Shown: positions 37,814 through 47,176, counted from the stretch's first letter. The stretch: 64,000 nucleotides of DNA from Gemmiger sp. An50 (GCF_002161595.1 NZ_NFID01000019.1:1-64000), one strand, 5' to 3'. Notes: generated by a model not told the origin, from the letters alone. Made by a program: numbers and translations.

Positions 37814-38155
37814 TCATTCCCAGGTCTGCCAAACCTCCGGGCAGCAGCCAACAGTGGCCTGCCGGCCGTTGCGCACAATGGGCTGGCGGATCAGCTGCTG
37901 ATTTTCAAACAGCTTATCCGCCTGCTGTTCCGGGGCCAGAAAACGAAGCAAAGTCAGGGTATCCTTGTCCTTTGCGTTTTCATCCACCAGGTTCTGCCAG
38001 CCGCCCAGCGCACGGCACACGTTGTCAAACTCGCCCCGGCTCATCCCCTTTTCCTTCAGATCAATCATCTGGAATTTGATCCCCCGCTCCTTAAACCATC
38101 GCTGGGCCTTTTTGGTATCGAAGCTTTTGTTCGTTCCGAAAATCTGGATGTTCAT
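37814..38155 (-). CDS. ArsC/Spx-family protein lacking the catalytic cysteine
   Basis: 113 residues with an ArsC-like thioredoxin fold: N-terminal MNIQIFGTNKSFDTKKAQRWFKERGI, central GMSRGEFDNVCRAL, C-terminal IRQPIVRNGRQATVG. In ArsC, YffB and Spx the first loop carries a Cys (CxxC or CxxS); here it reads NKSFDTKKA, with Ser in its place. It cannot act as a normal thiol reductase, and may be a structural or regulatory relative. Ribosome site GGGAG. Transcribed alone, convergent with nothing near. Confidence 0.82.
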   Translation of the reverse strand: MNIQIFGTNKSFDTKKAQRWFKERGIKFQMIDLKEKGMSRGEFDNVCRALGGWQNLVDENAKDKDTLTLLRFLAPEQQADKLFENQQLIRQPIVRNGRQATVGCCPEVWQTWE

Positions 38156-38290
38156 GGTTTGCACTCCCTATTTTTGTTTGTTCACAGACAATATTATACC
38201 ACAGGCCGTGAAAAAGCGGCAGCAAGGTCTGCCCCTCACTGCCGTTTTATAGTATACTGGTATCGATCTTAACCGAAAGGATGACCCGTT

Positions 38291-38773
38291 ATGACCATTC
38301 GACATGCCCGCCCCACCGACCTGGACGCTCTGGACGCTCTGGAGCAGCAGTGTTTCCCGCCGGAGGAGGCGGCTACCCGCACTTCCTTTGCTCAGCGTCT
38401 GGCAGTATTTCCGGAGCATTTCTGGCTGGCGGAAGAGGATGGGCAGATCCTGGCCTGTGTGAACGGCTGCGTGAGCGATTCGCCCCTTTTGCAGGACGAA
38501 ATGTTCGAGGATGCAGGCCTGCACAACGAGCAGGGTGCCTGGCAGATGCTGTTCGGAGTGGAAACACATCCCACCGCTCAGGGCAAGGGCTATGCCAGTG
38601 CACTGATGCGCCAAATGATTGCCGACGCCAAGGCGCAGGGCCGCCAGGGTGTGGTGCTCACCTGCAAGCAGGAGTTGCTGGATTTCTACCGCCGGTTCGG
38701 CTTTGAAAATGAGGGCGTTTCCGCTTCTCAGCACGGGGGCGCGGTCTGGTATGACATGCGGCTGCGCTTCTGA
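38291..38773 (+). CDS. GNAT family N-acetyltransferase
   Basis: 160 residues. The acetyl-CoA loop is present as FGVETHPTAQGKGYASALMRQMIADAKAQG (Q/R-x-x-G-x-G/A type), followed by VVLTCKQELLDFYRRFGFENEG. The N-terminus IRHARPTDLDALDALEQQCFPPEEAA resembles arylalkylamine or polyamine-type GNATs. Acceptor unknown. Ribosome site AAAGGATG. Lies 66 bases before yaaA. Confidence 0.88.
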   Translation: MTIRHARPTDLDALDALEQQCFPPEEAATRTSFAQRLAVFPEHFWLAEEDGQILACVNGCVSDSPLLQDEMFEDAGLHNEQGAWQMLFGVETHPTAQGKGYASALMRQMIADAKAQGRQGVVLTCKQELLDFYRRFGFENEGVSASQHGGAVWYDMRLRF

Positions 38774-38839
38774 TTTTGCCGCGGCAACATTCTGCGTCGC
38801 GCATCTCTGCTACAATAGGAACGAAAAGGAGGCCCTGCC

Positions 38840-39601
38840 ATGAAGTTCATCATCTCCCCTGCCAAGACCATGAATGTGGATACCGACTCCTTCGCGCCTC
38901 ATGATCTGCCCCGCTTTCTGGAGCAGGCCGAGGAATTAAAAAACTATCTGCAAAGCCTGGACTACGCCGCCTGCAAGGCTCTTTGGAATTGCAGCGACGC
39001 ACTGGCGGAGCCAAACTTTGAGCGCCTGCAAAAGATGGACCTGCGCCGGGCCCTGACCCCTGCGCTTTTTGCCTACGAGGGGATTCAGTACCAGTACATG
39101 GCGCCCGGTGTGTTCACCGAAGAGGAGCTTTCCTATGTGCAGGAGCATCTGCGGATTTTGTCCGGCCTGTACGGCTTGCTGCGCCCGCTGGATGGTGTTA
39201 CCCCCTACCGTCTGGAAATGCAGGCAAAACCGGCGGGCTTTCGCTGCAAGACCCTGTACGAATTCTGGGGCAGCCGCCTGGCGGACGCTCTGGCCGAAGA
39301 GACTGACTGCCTGGTAGACCTGGCCTCGAAGGAATACAGCAAATGCGTGATGGGCAAGCTGCCCGACTCCGTGCGCCGGGTACAGGTGACCTTCGCCCAG
39401 GAAACCGGCGGCAAACTGAAGGAAAAAGCCACCTTTGCAAAGATGGCCCGGGGGGCGATGGTACGCCATGCGGCGGAACAGAACTGCCAAACCCCGGAGG
39501 AGCTGCATTCCTTCCGCCGGTTCGGCTTTGCCTATTCCCCCGAGCATTCCTCCCCTGACCATTTAGTCTTTGTGCAGGACCCCAATTGGAAAGCCGACTG
39601 A
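38840..39601 (+). CDS. yaaA: Peroxide stress protein YaaA
   Basis: 253 residues of the YaaA/DUF328 family: MKFIISPAKTMN at the start, the LYGLLRPLDGVTPYRLEMQ block, LVDLASKEYSK and a C-terminal FRRFGFAYSPEHSSPDHLVF. In E. coli YaaA limits free iron and DNA damage during hydrogen peroxide stress and is a DNA-binding protein. A thiol peroxidase gene follows 52 bases on, fitting an oxidant-defence pair. Ribosome site AAAGGAG. Confidence 0.94.
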   Translation: MKFIISPAKTMNVDTDSFAPHDLPRFLEQAEELKNYLQSLDYAACKALWNCSDALAEPNFERLQKMDLRRALTPALFAYEGIQYQYMAPGVFTEEELSYVQEHLRILSGLYGLLRPLDGVTPYRLEMQAKPAGFRCKTLYEFWGSRLADALAEETDCLVDLASKEYSKCVMGKLPDSVRRVQVTFAQETGGKLKEKATFAKMARGAMVRHAAEQNCQTPEELHSFRRFGFAYSPEHSSPDHLVFVQDPNWKAD

Positions 39602-39653
39602 CCAATTTTGACCATTTTAATTTCCTTATCAAAAATAAAAGGAGCGATCATTT

Positions 39654-40118
39654 ATGCTGCAAATCGGAACCCAAGCCCCCGACTTTACCCTGACCGATAA
39701 GGATGGCAACGCCGTCAGCCTTGCGGATTTCAAGGGCAAAAAGGTGGTACTGTATTTCTATCCCCGAGACAACACTCCCGGCTGCACCCGTCAGGCCTGT
39801 GCCTTCGCGGCCCGTCATGCGGATTTTTCCGCCAAGAACACCGTGGTGATCAGCGTCAGCAAGGACAGCGTTGCTTCTCACCTGAAATTCGCACAGAAAT
39901 ATGACCTGCCCTTCGTGCTGCTTTCCGACCCGGAGCTGCAGGCCATTCAGGCTTATGATGTGTGGAAAGAGAAAAAGCTCTACGGCAAGGTGAGCATGGG
40001 CGTGGTACGCACCACCTACCTGATTGACGAAGAGGGCGTAATCCGCTGGGCCAAGGAAAAGGTCAAGCCGGATGAGAACGCCGGCGAGCTGCTGGCTCTG
40101 CTGGAGCAGGAAGGCTGA
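39654..40118 (+). CDS. bcp: Thiol peroxidase Bcp/PrxQ
   Basis: 154 residues. Peroxidatic C44 lies in FYPRDNTPGCTRQACAF with a possible resolving C49, the PrxQ arrangement. Reduces hydrogen and organic peroxides with thioredoxin in the cytosol. Ribosome site AAAGGAG. Probably co-transcribed with yaaA. Confidence 0.95.
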   Translation: MLQIGTQAPDFTLTDKDGNAVSLADFKGKKVVLYFYPRDNTPGCTRQACAFAARHADFSAKNTVVISVSKDSVASHLKFAQKYDLPFVLLSDPELQAIQAYDVWKEKKLYGKVSMGVVRTTYLIDEEGVIRWAKEKVKPDENAGELLALLEQEG

Positions 40119-40153
40119 TTCTACCACTGAAAAATCATTCTATTGATGAAACG

Positions 40154-40193
40154 AAAAACTGCCGCATCGGTTTTGCCCGATGCGGCAGTTTTT
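40154..40193. terminator. Bidirectional terminator between bcp and cyuA
   Basis: A 17-bp stem (AAAAACTGCCGCATCGG with its complement) and 5-nt loop, A and T runs on the two sides. Converging genes. Confidence 0.92.
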
Positions 40194-40239
40194 CTTATGA
40201 GAAGAGAGAAAGGAAAAAGAAATAAGCAAAAGAAAGGTT

Positions 40240-41526
40240 TTAGCCCCGGTCCTTTTCCATCATGATGTCCAGGATGGTCTTGTCGGTGGCGGTCATGCCG
40301 GGGTTGCTGATGCGGCCCATATTGCGGATGGCCTTTTCGGGAGTAGTGTCGCAGATACCGTCGCTGGCGCTGACCACAACACCGCCCATAGCCAGATAAG
40401 CGCTCATGAGGGCCGCGTTGGATGCGGTGGCCAGTTTCAGCGCACAGCCGATCTTGCCGCCGTCACAAATCATGCCGGTCAGGTTGCCGCTCATGTTGAT
40501 GATGGCCGCACCCATCTGAGCATCGTTGCCGCCCATCAGCCATACCATGGCAGCGGAGGCGGAAGCCGCAGCCGACACACCGCAGCCACAGGTGGCGCTG
40601 AGTTTGCCGGTAAACAGCTTGATGTAAACGTTCAGCATATGCGAAAAGGCCAGTGCCTTTACAGTTGCTTCCTTGCTGGCATTCAGGTGCTTGGCCATCT
40701 CCATAACCGGAATGATGGCGGTGATGCCGTGGTTGCCGCTGCCGGCGCTGCTCATGACCGCGTAGGGGCAGCCGGACATACGACCCTCAGCGCTGGAGGC
40801 CACACGAACCATGGTGTTGCTGAACAGGTTATCGCCCATGGCGCCGTTCAGCTGAGCTTTCAGAGTGTCGGCGATGCCGATGCCCAGCCGGTTTTCCAGG
40901 CCGTAGTCCGCCAGAGTCTCGTTCATCTTGGCGCCGTCCATCATGAAGGCCAGCTCCTCTTCGGTGGCGCTGTCCACCAGTTCGCGGATCTGTGCAACGG
41001 TCATGGTCTTCAGCTTTTCGTGCAGCTCGTCCTCGCCGCCCAGGGTGTATTCCTTTTCAAACAGCACCTGGTTGTTGGCACTGGTGTAAACGATGTTGGA
41101 ATGGGTGTTGCGGATGGTGCTGATACCGATGCCCCGAGTGGTAATCACTTCGGCATGGGCATACAGCTGGGTCTCCTCCTCCGCGATGGTCACGCTCACC
41201 TGCTTTTCCTCCACCAGGCGGGTGGCTTCCTTGCTCACGATGGGAGTGATCTCTTCCAGCAGCTGCAGGCTCTTTTCCGGGTTGCCCAGGCAGGCGCCCA
41301 GAGCGGCGGCATATTTCAGACCCACACGGTCAAAGCCGGGAATGCCCACCGACATACCGTTTTTATATACGCCCGGGTTCACCTGCATCTTCACCGATAC
41401 GATCTGCCCGCCAATGGCATGATAGGCGTCCGCTGCGGCCAGAGCCACACACACCGGTTCGGTGCAGCCCAGAGCGGGCACAACTTCCTGATGAAGAAGA
41501 TCCAGCATTTCCTGTTTTGTAAGCAT
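40240..41526 (-). CDS. cyuA: L-cysteine desulfidase (CyuA/YhaM, UPF0597)
   Basis: 428 residues of the serine-dehydratase-alpha-like family. It breaks L-cysteine into hydrogen sulfide, pyruvate and ammonia. Cys21 ([16 protein letters not shown]), the [11 protein letters not shown] motif and [11 protein letters not shown] provide candidate [4Fe-4S] ligands. [16 protein letters not shown] and [13 protein letters not shown] are family blocks. It is divergent from a sigma-54 activator gene, and a -24/-12 promoter lies 70 bases upstream of its start, so expression should depend on sigma-54. Confidence 0.9.
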   Translation of the reverse strand: MLTKQEMLDLLHQEVVPALGCTEPVCVALAAADAYHAIGGQIVSVKMQVNPGVYKNGMSVGIPGFDRVGLKYAAALGACLGNPEKSLQLLEEITPIVSKEATRLVEEKQVSVTIAEEETQLYAHAEVITTRGIGISTIRNTHSNIVYTSANNQVLFEKEYTLGGEDELHEKLKTMTVAQIRELVDSATEEELAFMMDGAKMNETLADYGLENRLGIGIADTLKAQLNGAMGDNLFSNTMVRVASSAEGRMSGCPYAVMSSAGSGNHGITAIIPVMEMAKHLNASKEATVKALAFSHMLNVYIKLFTGKLSATCGCGVSAAASASAAMVWLMGGNDAQMGAAIINMSGNLTGMICDGGKIGCALKLATASNAALMSAYLAMGGVVVSASDGICDTTPEKAIRNMGRISNPGMTATDKTILDIMMEKDRG

Positions 41527-41595
41527 ATTATTCGCGCTCCTTTTTCCTGTTATGTCTGCCGCGGTGCTGCGGCGTTGTTTCTTCTGCTCTCATTG

Positions 41596-41613
41596 TAGCA
41601 AGAACCGTGCCAA
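41596..41613 (-). promoter_or_regulatory. Sigma-54 promoter (-24/-12) of cyuA
   Basis: Minus strand TTGGCACGGTTCTTGCTA: TGGCAC, five bases, TTGCT, a full match to the sigma-54 consensus. It shares 14 of 18 bases with the promoter of patB at 44100-44117. Confidence 0.9.
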
Positions 41614-41694
41614 CATCACCAATATGCAAAAAAACATTTTTACGGCGTTTTTTCTTGACAAGACGGTCAAAACAGGTTAAAACTGAAATTGTAA

Positions 41695-41722
41695 TTGGTT
41701 TATTTGGTTACTAAAATTGGTT
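41695..41722. promoter_or_regulatory. Candidate upstream activator sites (TTGGTT repeats)
   Basis: TTGGTT occurs at 41695, 41704 and 41717, and the related AGGTTAAAACTG sits at about 41674-41685. They lie 80-125 bases upstream of the cyuA sigma-54 promoter and just before the activator gene. Similar motifs (AACCAA, TTGGTCAACCA, AGTTAACC) recur ahead of patB. Likely binding sites for the activator. Confidence 0.55.
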
Positions 41723-41737
41723 GCAGGTGAATTGTTT

Positions 41738-43849
41738 ATGAAAAACATTGCGGTGATTTCCTGGGACCCGCTGGCAGGGCGGTTTTACGGCAAACAGGTA
41801 AAGGACTTGTTCGGCGACCAGGTGAGCGTTCAGGTTTACAGCGTACGGGATGGGTCCGTGAATCAGCTGCCCCGGCGGCGGTACGATCTGTATATGACCT
41901 CCACCGACGCCTTTGAATCCGGCAGCGATCTGCGGCAATATCTGCCCCTGGACGCAGAGATCACCGAGATCGAGCTTACCTTTTTGTGGGACGTGGTGCG
42001 CCGTTTGCAAAAGCTTCCCGCGGGAAGCCGGGTGCTGTTCGTAAACCTGAGCGACAAGATGAGCCGGGAAGCGGTGAGCCGTTTGAATCAGCTGGGCGTG
42101 AACCAGCTGCAGTTCGATCTGTATCATCCGGGCTGCCCCGAGCCGGATATGAATCTTTATGATTTTGTGATCACCCCCAACGAGCAGCGCTATGTTCCTG
42201 AGGGTGCAAAAGAGGTCATTGATATTGGCCAGCGCGTCTGCACCAGCGCCACCATGACGGAGGCCGCCCTGAAACTGGGCCTGGAAGATCTGCTGGAAAC
42301 ACCCCGCTTTCATCATTATCAGGAGATCGTGGCCACCAACACCTATAGCTTCGACCGGCTGTTCAACCGCAGCCGCCGTCTGGAAAGTCAGTTTGATATT
42401 CTGATGGACATTCTGGACGAAGGTCTGGTGGGCGTGAACGAGAAGGGCGAGGTATTTGCCTGCAACAAAAAACTGGAACAGATCACTCAGGTGAGCAACG
42501 CTCTTGCCCTGCACCGCCGGGCCAGTGACGTTTACCCCTTTATCCCCTTCAAGCAATGCCTGAAAAGCAAGGAGGCGATTCCCGCCAAGGTGGTGCGGGC
42601 AGGCGGTACCAACCTGACTGTGACCGTCGCTCCGGTGCTGCGAGGCGGGGTGTGTCTGGGTGCATTCGCCACGGTGCAGCGTTTCAGCGACGCAGAGCAG
42701 CGCCAGAATGAACTGCGCAGCCAGTTGAGCCCCAAGGGCTACCGGGCCAAATACACCTTTGAAAATGTGATCGGACGTTCCGCTTCCATCCAGCGCACCA
42801 TCGAAATTCTAAAGAAAATGGCCGCCACTCCGCTGCCTATTCTGCTGATTGGTGAGACCGGTACCGGCAAGGAGCTGTTTGCCCACGCGGTGCACAACGC
42901 ATCCCCCCGGGCACAGGGCCCCTTTGTGGCCATCAACTGTGCGGCCATGCCGGAAAATCTGCTGGAAAGCGAGCTGTTCGGCTATGAGGCCGGCGCCTTT
43001 ACCGGAGCCCGGCGAGGCGGCAAGCCCGGTCTGTTCGAGTTCGCGCACCAGGGCACCCTGTTTCTGGACGAGGTGGAGGGCATGAGCCCTGCACTGCAAT
43101 GTAAGCTGCTCCGTGTACTGCAGGAGCACGAAATCATGCCGGTGGGCGGCAACCGGATCATTCGCGTGGATGTGCGCATCGTGGCTGCCACCAACGAGGA
43201 TCTGGAGGAGCTGGTGGAACAGGGCAGCTTCCGTCGGGACCTGTACTACCGGCTGAATACCCTGCCCGCCCTCATCCCTCCGCTGCGCCAGCGGGAGGGT
43301 GATCTTCTGTTGCTCATCGAGCATTTCCGCAAGAAAAGCGGGGTGGAGTTCACCCTCTCCCCCGAGCTGGAACAGATGCTGCTGGCCCATCAGTGGCGGG
43401 GAAACATCCGGGAGTTGCGCAACGTGGTGGAATATTTCAGCTACACCGGCAGCCAGGTCATCACTCCGGAGGACCTGCCGCCCACCTTCCATTACCTGCC
43501 CGCCGGAAGTTCCGGCGGCAGGCTTGCGCCGACGGTAAGCGTTGCGACAGCCGCCCCAGCCAACCTGCCGGACCCGACCTCTCCTCCGCCTCAGCTGAAT
43601 GAAGAGCAATGGATGATTCTTCAGCTGATCCATCAGGCCGCCCGCCAGGGACGACCCGCCGGGCGGGACAGCTTGCTCTCTGCTGCCCGTCAGATGAACC
43701 GGCCACTCTCTCAGCAGCAGGTTCGCCGTTTGATGAGTGAACTGGCTCAGGCGGGATATCTGCGCATTGAACGTGGCCGGGGCGGCAGCCATCTGACGGA
43801 AGAAGGCATCCGTTTGCTGACTGCCCGCACATCAAACGACCAATTATGA
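41738..43849 (+). CDS. Sigma-54-dependent transcriptional activator with PAS domain
   Basis: 703 residues. The N-terminal part (about 1-215) resembles sensor domains of PrpR-like activators; a PAS-like domain follows (about 220-325), then the AAA+ domain (about 340-580) with Walker A GETGTGKE, the sigma-54 contact loop GAFTGA, Walker [11 protein letters not shown] and R-finger region FRRDLYYRL. The C-terminus is not a Fis helix-turn-helix but a winged-helix-like segment ([19 protein letters not shown] to [10 protein letters not shown]). Start at 41738 uses AGGTG upstream. Its flanking genes have sigma-54 promoters, so it very likely activates them when cysteine or a related compound is present. 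Confidence 0.92.
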   Translation: MKNIAVISWDPLAGRFYGKQVKDLFGDQVSVQVYSVRDGSVNQLPRRRYDLYMTSTDAFESGSDLRQYLPLDAEITEIELTFLWDVVRRLQKLPAGSRVLFVNLSDKMSREAVSRLNQLGVNQLQFDLYHPGCPEPDMNLYDFVITPNEQRYVPEGAKEVIDIGQRVCTSATMTEAALKLGLEDLLETPRFHHYQEIVATNTYSFDRLFNRSRRLESQFDILMDILDEGLVGVNEKGEVFACNKKLEQITQVSNALALHRRASDVYPFIPFKQCLKSKEAIPAKVVRAGGTNLTVTVAPVLRGGVCLGAFATVQRFSDAEQRQNELRSQLSPKGYRAKYTFENVIGRSASIQRTIEILKKMAATPLPILLIGETGTGKELFAHAVHNASPRAQGPFVAINCAAMPENLLESELFGYEAGAFTGARRGGKPGLFEFAHQGTLFLDEVEGMSPALQCKLLRVLQEHEIMPVGGNRIIRVDVRIVAATNEDLEELVEQGSFRRDLYYRLNTLPALIPPLRQREGDLLLLIEHFRKKSGVEFTLSPELEQMLLAHQWRGNIRELRNVVEYFSYTGSQVITPEDLPPTFHYLPAGSSGGRLAPTVSVATAAPANLPDPTSPPPQLNEEQWMILQLIHQAARQGRPAGRDSLLSAARQMNRPLSQQQVRRLMSELAQAGYLRIERGRGGSHLTEEGIRLLTARTSNDQL

Positions 43850-43877
43850 CCAGTTAACCTAAATCTTCCTTAGTAGC

Positions 43878-43907
43878 AACCAATATTTTTCGTTTATTGG
43901 TCAACCA
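43878..43907. promoter_or_regulatory. Candidate activator sites upstream of patB
   Basis: AACCAA at 43878-43883 (TTGGTT on the other strand) and the near-palindrome TTGGTCAACCA at 43897-43907, plus AGTTAACC just before. They lie about 195-220 bases upstream of the patB sigma-54 promoter, a normal distance for enhancer sites. Confidence 0.5.
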
Positions 43908-43938
43908 TTTTTCACCGCATTTTGTCTTATATATAAGG

Positions 43939-43985
43939 AACAGGCCGGTACCGCACAGAGCTTTCTGCGGTCCGGCCTGTTTTCT
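43939..43985 (+). terminator. Terminator of the sigma-54 activator gene
   Basis: AACAGGCCGG-T-ACCGCA pairs with TGCGGT-C-CGGCCTGTT around a 10-nt loop (one internal mismatch), then TTTTCTTTTT. It lies between the candidate activator sites and the patB promoter. Confidence 0.88.
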
Positions 43986-44099
43986 TTTTGGGCAGATGAT
44001 TTTCTGACCTGCAAATTTCATCGTCAACTTGCTGCAAAGTACAAGTTCAAAACTGTGAAAACGCTGAAACGAGTGGTAACCTCGTCCGTTTCTTCGGTT

Positions 44100-44117
44100 T
44101 TGGCACGCCCCTTGCTA
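44100..44117 (+). promoter_or_regulatory. Sigma-54 promoter (-24/-12) of the patB operon
   Basis: TTGGCACGCCCCTTGCTA: TGGCAC (44101-44106), five bases, TTGCT (44112-44116). Full consensus match, 58 bases before the patB start codon. Confidence 0.92.
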
Positions 44118-44174
44118 TAATTTGGGCAGAGAAACGTGGCCGAGCGCCCAAACAGAAAGGCAGGAACCAATTTT

Positions 44175-45344
44175 ATGAAATACGATTTTGACACCGTTGT
44201 GGACCGCAGCAAGAACAACGCCGCCAAGTATGACGAACGGATCAAAAAATTCGGCACCGACAAGGTGATCCCTCTGTGGATCGCGGATATGGACTTCAAG
44301 TCGCCCCAGCCGGTGATCGACGCATTGACCGCCCGGGCTCAGGAGGGTATCTGGGGCTACACCAGCCGCCCGGCCAGCTACTTTGAGGCCATCTGCAACT
44401 GGCAGCAGCGCCGCCATGGCTGGACCATCGACCGCAGCCTGGTGAGCTGGAGCCTGGGCGTTGTGCCCGCGCTGAGCATGCTGGTAAAGTTGTTTACTCC
44501 GGAAGGCAGCAAGGTACTGATTCAGACTCCCGTTTACGGTGAGTTCTACGACGTGACCGAGGCCTGGAACCGCACCGTGGTGGAAAACCAGCTGGTGGAA
44601 AAGGACGGCAAATGGACTGTGGACTGGGAAGACTTTGAAGCCAAACTGCCCCAGGTGAGCATGTTCCTGCTGTGCAGCCCCCACAATCCTCTGGGTATCG
44701 TGTGGACCCGTGAGGAGCTGACCCGCATGACCGACCTGTGCCGCAAATACGGCGTGCTGATGGTTTCCGACGAGATCCATTCGGACCTGGCGTTCCATGG
44801 CAAGAACCATATCCCCACCGCCAGCCTGTCCGAGCAGGTGGCCGGCGAGGTGATCAGCTGCATCTCCGGCACCAAGACCTTCAACCTGGCAGGCCTGCAG
44901 GCCTCCACCACCGTGTTCCCCAATATGCGGATGAAGGAGCTGTATGACAAGGCCTGGATGAACATGGACATCCACCGCAATAACGCCTTCAGCCTGACCG
45001 CCATGGAGGCCGCCTTCAACGAGGGCGAGGAATGGCTGGACCAGCTGCTGGAGTACATCGACGGCAACTTCAACTTTATCCGGGATTACTGCGCCGCTCA
45101 CATTCCTCAGATCAAACCCAACCTGCCGGATGCCACCTATCTGGTATGGCTGGATTGCCGGGAACTGGGCATGACCAACGAGGAGCTGCGCCGTTTCATG
45201 ATCGAGAAGGCGGGGCTTGGCCTGAACGAGGGCTGGAGCTTCGGGCGCAGCCTGAACGGCTTCATGCGTCTGAACGCGGCATGCTCCCGCAAGGTTCTGG
45301 AACAGGCCATGAAGCAGCTGGAAGAGGCTGTGAAGGCATTATAA
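44175..45344 (+). CDS. patB: MalY/PatB-type PLP-dependent cystathionine/cysteine C-S lyase
   Basis: 389 residues, class I/II aminotransferase fold. PLP Lys234 in SGTKTFNLAG, Asp199 in LMVSDEIHSDL, and SPHNPLG. The family cleaves C-S bonds of cystathionine, cysteine or related thiols (beta-elimination) rather than transaminating. Start at 44175 (MKYDFDTV) follows AGGA by 9 bases. First gene of an operon with a symporter, RidA and a glutaredoxin-like protein; RidA clears the reactive enamine this lyase releases, which supports the assignment. Confidence 0.92.
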   Translation: MKYDFDTVVDRSKNNAAKYDERIKKFGTDKVIPLWIADMDFKSPQPVIDALTARAQEGIWGYTSRPASYFEAICNWQQRRHGWTIDRSLVSWSLGVVPALSMLVKLFTPEGSKVLIQTPVYGEFYDVTEAWNRTVVENQLVEKDGKWTVDWEDFEAKLPQVSMFLLCSPHNPLGIVWTREELTRMTDLCRKYGVLMVSDEIHSDLAFHGKNHIPTASLSEQVAGEVISCISGTKTFNLAGLQASTTVFPNMRMKELYDKAWMNMDIHRNNAFSLTAMEAAFNEGEEWLDQLLEYIDGNFNFIRDYCAAHIPQIKPNLPDATYLVWLDCRELGMTNEELRRFMIEKAGLGLNEGWSFGRSLNGFMRLNAACSRKVLEQAMKQLEEAVKAL

Positions 45345-45397
45345 AATCGTAACAACATCCCGTGCGGACGGGACGATAAAGGAAAAGGAGAATCATC

Positions 45398-46663
45398 ATG
45401 TCTAACACTACCACCAAGAAAGCGTCCTTGTGGCAGCAGTACAAACTCCCCATCCTGCTGTTGGGCGGCATCGGCATCGGTTCCATCATCGGCGTGGTCT
45501 CCCCCAGTCTGGGCCAGACCCTGAAACCTGTGGGCCAGATCTTTTTGAACCTGATGTTCACCATCGTGGTTCCTCTGGTATTCGTCTCCATCGCTTCCGC
45601 TGTGGGCAGCATGGCCAACATGAAGCGCTTGGGCAAGATCCTGGGCAGCACCATCTTCAGCTTTCTGGCCACCGGCGCCATTGCAGGCGTCTGCGTGCTG
45701 GTTTGGGTCAACCTGTTCAGCCCCTCCGCCGGAACCAACATCCAGATGGGCTCCGCTGAAATGGGTGAGATGCAGAGCGTAAGCGAGATGATCGTGGGCT
45801 CCCTCACCGTGGACGACTTCTCCGGCCTTCTGAGCAAGGACCACATGCTGCCGCTGATCATCTTTGCCATTCTGTTCGGCTTCTGCGTTTCTGCCTGCGG
45901 CGGCGACGAGAGCCCGGTGGGCAAGCTGCTGGCCAACCTGAATGAAGTCATCATGAAGTTCATCGGCCTGATCATGTCCATTGCCCCCATCGGTCTGGGC
46001 GCATACTTTGCCAACCTGGTAGCCGAATATGGTCCTCAGATCATCGGTGACTACGGCCGCTCCATGGTGGTTTACTACCCCCTGTGCCTGCTGTATGTGG
46101 TTGTGTTCTTCCCCCTGTATGCCTTCTTTGCTGCTGGCAAGCTGGGCGTGAAGCGGATGCTGAAGTACATCTTCACCCCCGCTGTGACCGCTTTCGCCAC
46201 CCAGAGCTCCGCTGCCACTCTGCCCGTCAACAAGGAAACCTGCGATAAGATCGGCGTTCCCAAGGACGTGAGCGACCTGGTTCTGCCCATGGGCTGCACC
46301 ATGCACATGGACGGCTCCGTGCTGAGCTCCATCACCAAGATCGCCTTCCTGTTCGGCGTGTTCAACATGCCCTTTACCGGTGTGAGCACCTATGCCATGG
46401 CCATCGTGGTTGCTGTGCTGTCCGCGTTCGTTCTGTCCGGTGCTCCCGGCGGCGGTCTGGTGGGCGAGATGCTCATCGTGAGCATGTTCGGCTTCCCTGC
46501 TGAGGCCTTCCCCCTGATTGCCACCCTGGGCTTCCTGTTCGATCCCGCCGCTACCTGCCTGAATGCCTCCGGCGACACCATTGCTTCCATGATGGTCTCC
46601 CGCATGGTCGAAGGCAAGAACTGGCTGGTAAACGCCGTAAAGGCAAAGGGCGAAGCAGCTTAA
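45398..46663 (+). CDS. Dicarboxylate/amino acid:cation symporter (DAACS family)
   Basis: 421 residues, eight membrane helices and two re-entrant loops. AFATQSSAATLPVNKETCDKIGV is the serine-rich HP1 loop; the MGCTMHMDGSV region matches the NMDGT motif of TM7; GAPGGGLVGEML is HP2. The family imports glutamate, serine/threonine, cystine or dicarboxylates with sodium or protons. In this context import of a sulfur amino acid such as cystine or cysteine is likely (inference). 53 bases after patB, ribosome site AAAAGGAG. Confidence 0.92.
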   Translation: MSNTTTKKASLWQQYKLPILLLGGIGIGSIIGVVSPSLGQTLKPVGQIFLNLMFTIVVPLVFVSIASAVGSMANMKRLGKILGSTIFSFLATGAIAGVCVLVWVNLFSPSAGTNIQMGSAEMGEMQSVSEMIVGSLTVDDFSGLLSKDHMLPLIIFAILFGFCVSACGGDESPVGKLLANLNEVIMKFIGLIMSIAPIGLGAYFANLVAEYGPQIIGDYGRSMVVYYPLCLLYVVVFFPLYAFFAAGKLGVKRMLKYIFTPAVTAFATQSSAATLPVNKETCDKIGVPKDVSDLVLPMGCTMHMDGSVLSSITKIAFLFGVFNMPFTGVSTYAMAIVVAVLSAFVLSGAPGGGLVGEMLIVSMFGFPAEAFPLIATLGFLFDPAATCLNASGDTIASMMVSRMVEGKNWLVNAVKAKGEAA

Positions 46664-46807
46664 TGTAAATTCAAAAAGCTCCCGTTTCCCCCATTGCATT
46701 TTCCTGGCAAAGTTGTTATAGTTATAAACATAGGTTAAGCAGCTTCATCATTGTGCATTTTTGAACAATCGGCTGCACCAAGATTTCATCCAAGGAGGAC
46801 TTCTGTC

Positions 46808-47176
46808 ATGACTATTATCGATACCAAAAACGCTCCCGGCGCCATCGGCCCCTACTCTCAGGGCTTTGTTGTGGGTGATCTGGTGATCACCTCTGGCCAG
46901 CTGCCTGTCGACCCCGCCACCGGCACCATGCCCGAGGGCATCGCTGCTCAGGCTGAGTGGAGCTGCAAGAACGTGGGCGCCATTCTGGAGGCTGCTGGTT
47001 CCGGTCTGGACAAGGTTGTAAAGACCACCTGCTTCCTGGCCAACATGAGCGACTTCGCTGCCTTCAACGAGGTGTACGCCAAGTACTTCACCTCCAAGCC
47101 TGCCCGCAGCTGCGTGGCCGTGAAGGACCTGCCCAAGGGCGCCCTGTGCGAGATCGAAGCCATCGCCGAGAAGTAA
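46808..47176 (+). CDS. ridA: RidA family enamine/imine deaminase
   Basis: 122 residues. Typical motifs: APGAIGPYSQGFVVGDLVITSGQLPVDP, the Arg in KPARSCVAVKDLPKGALCEIEAIA. Hydrolyses reactive enamines/imines such as 2-aminoacrylate made by PLP lyases to keto acids and ammonia. Start set by AAGGAGG. In the patB operon it would finish the conversion to pyruvate. The 144-base gap before it shows no clear terminator. Confidence 0.95.
   Translation: MTIIDTKNAPGAIGPYSQGFVVGDLVITSGQLPVDPATGTMPEGIAAQAEWSCKNVGAILEAAGSGLDKVVKTTCFLANMSDFAAFNEVYAKYFTSKPARSCVAVKDLPKGALCEIEAIAEK

Noticed and set aside
46664-46807. Possible third sigma-54 promoter before ridA (CTGGCAAAGTTG)
   Set aside because: The -12 element TTGC is absent at the required spacing, so it does not fit the -24/-12 pattern.
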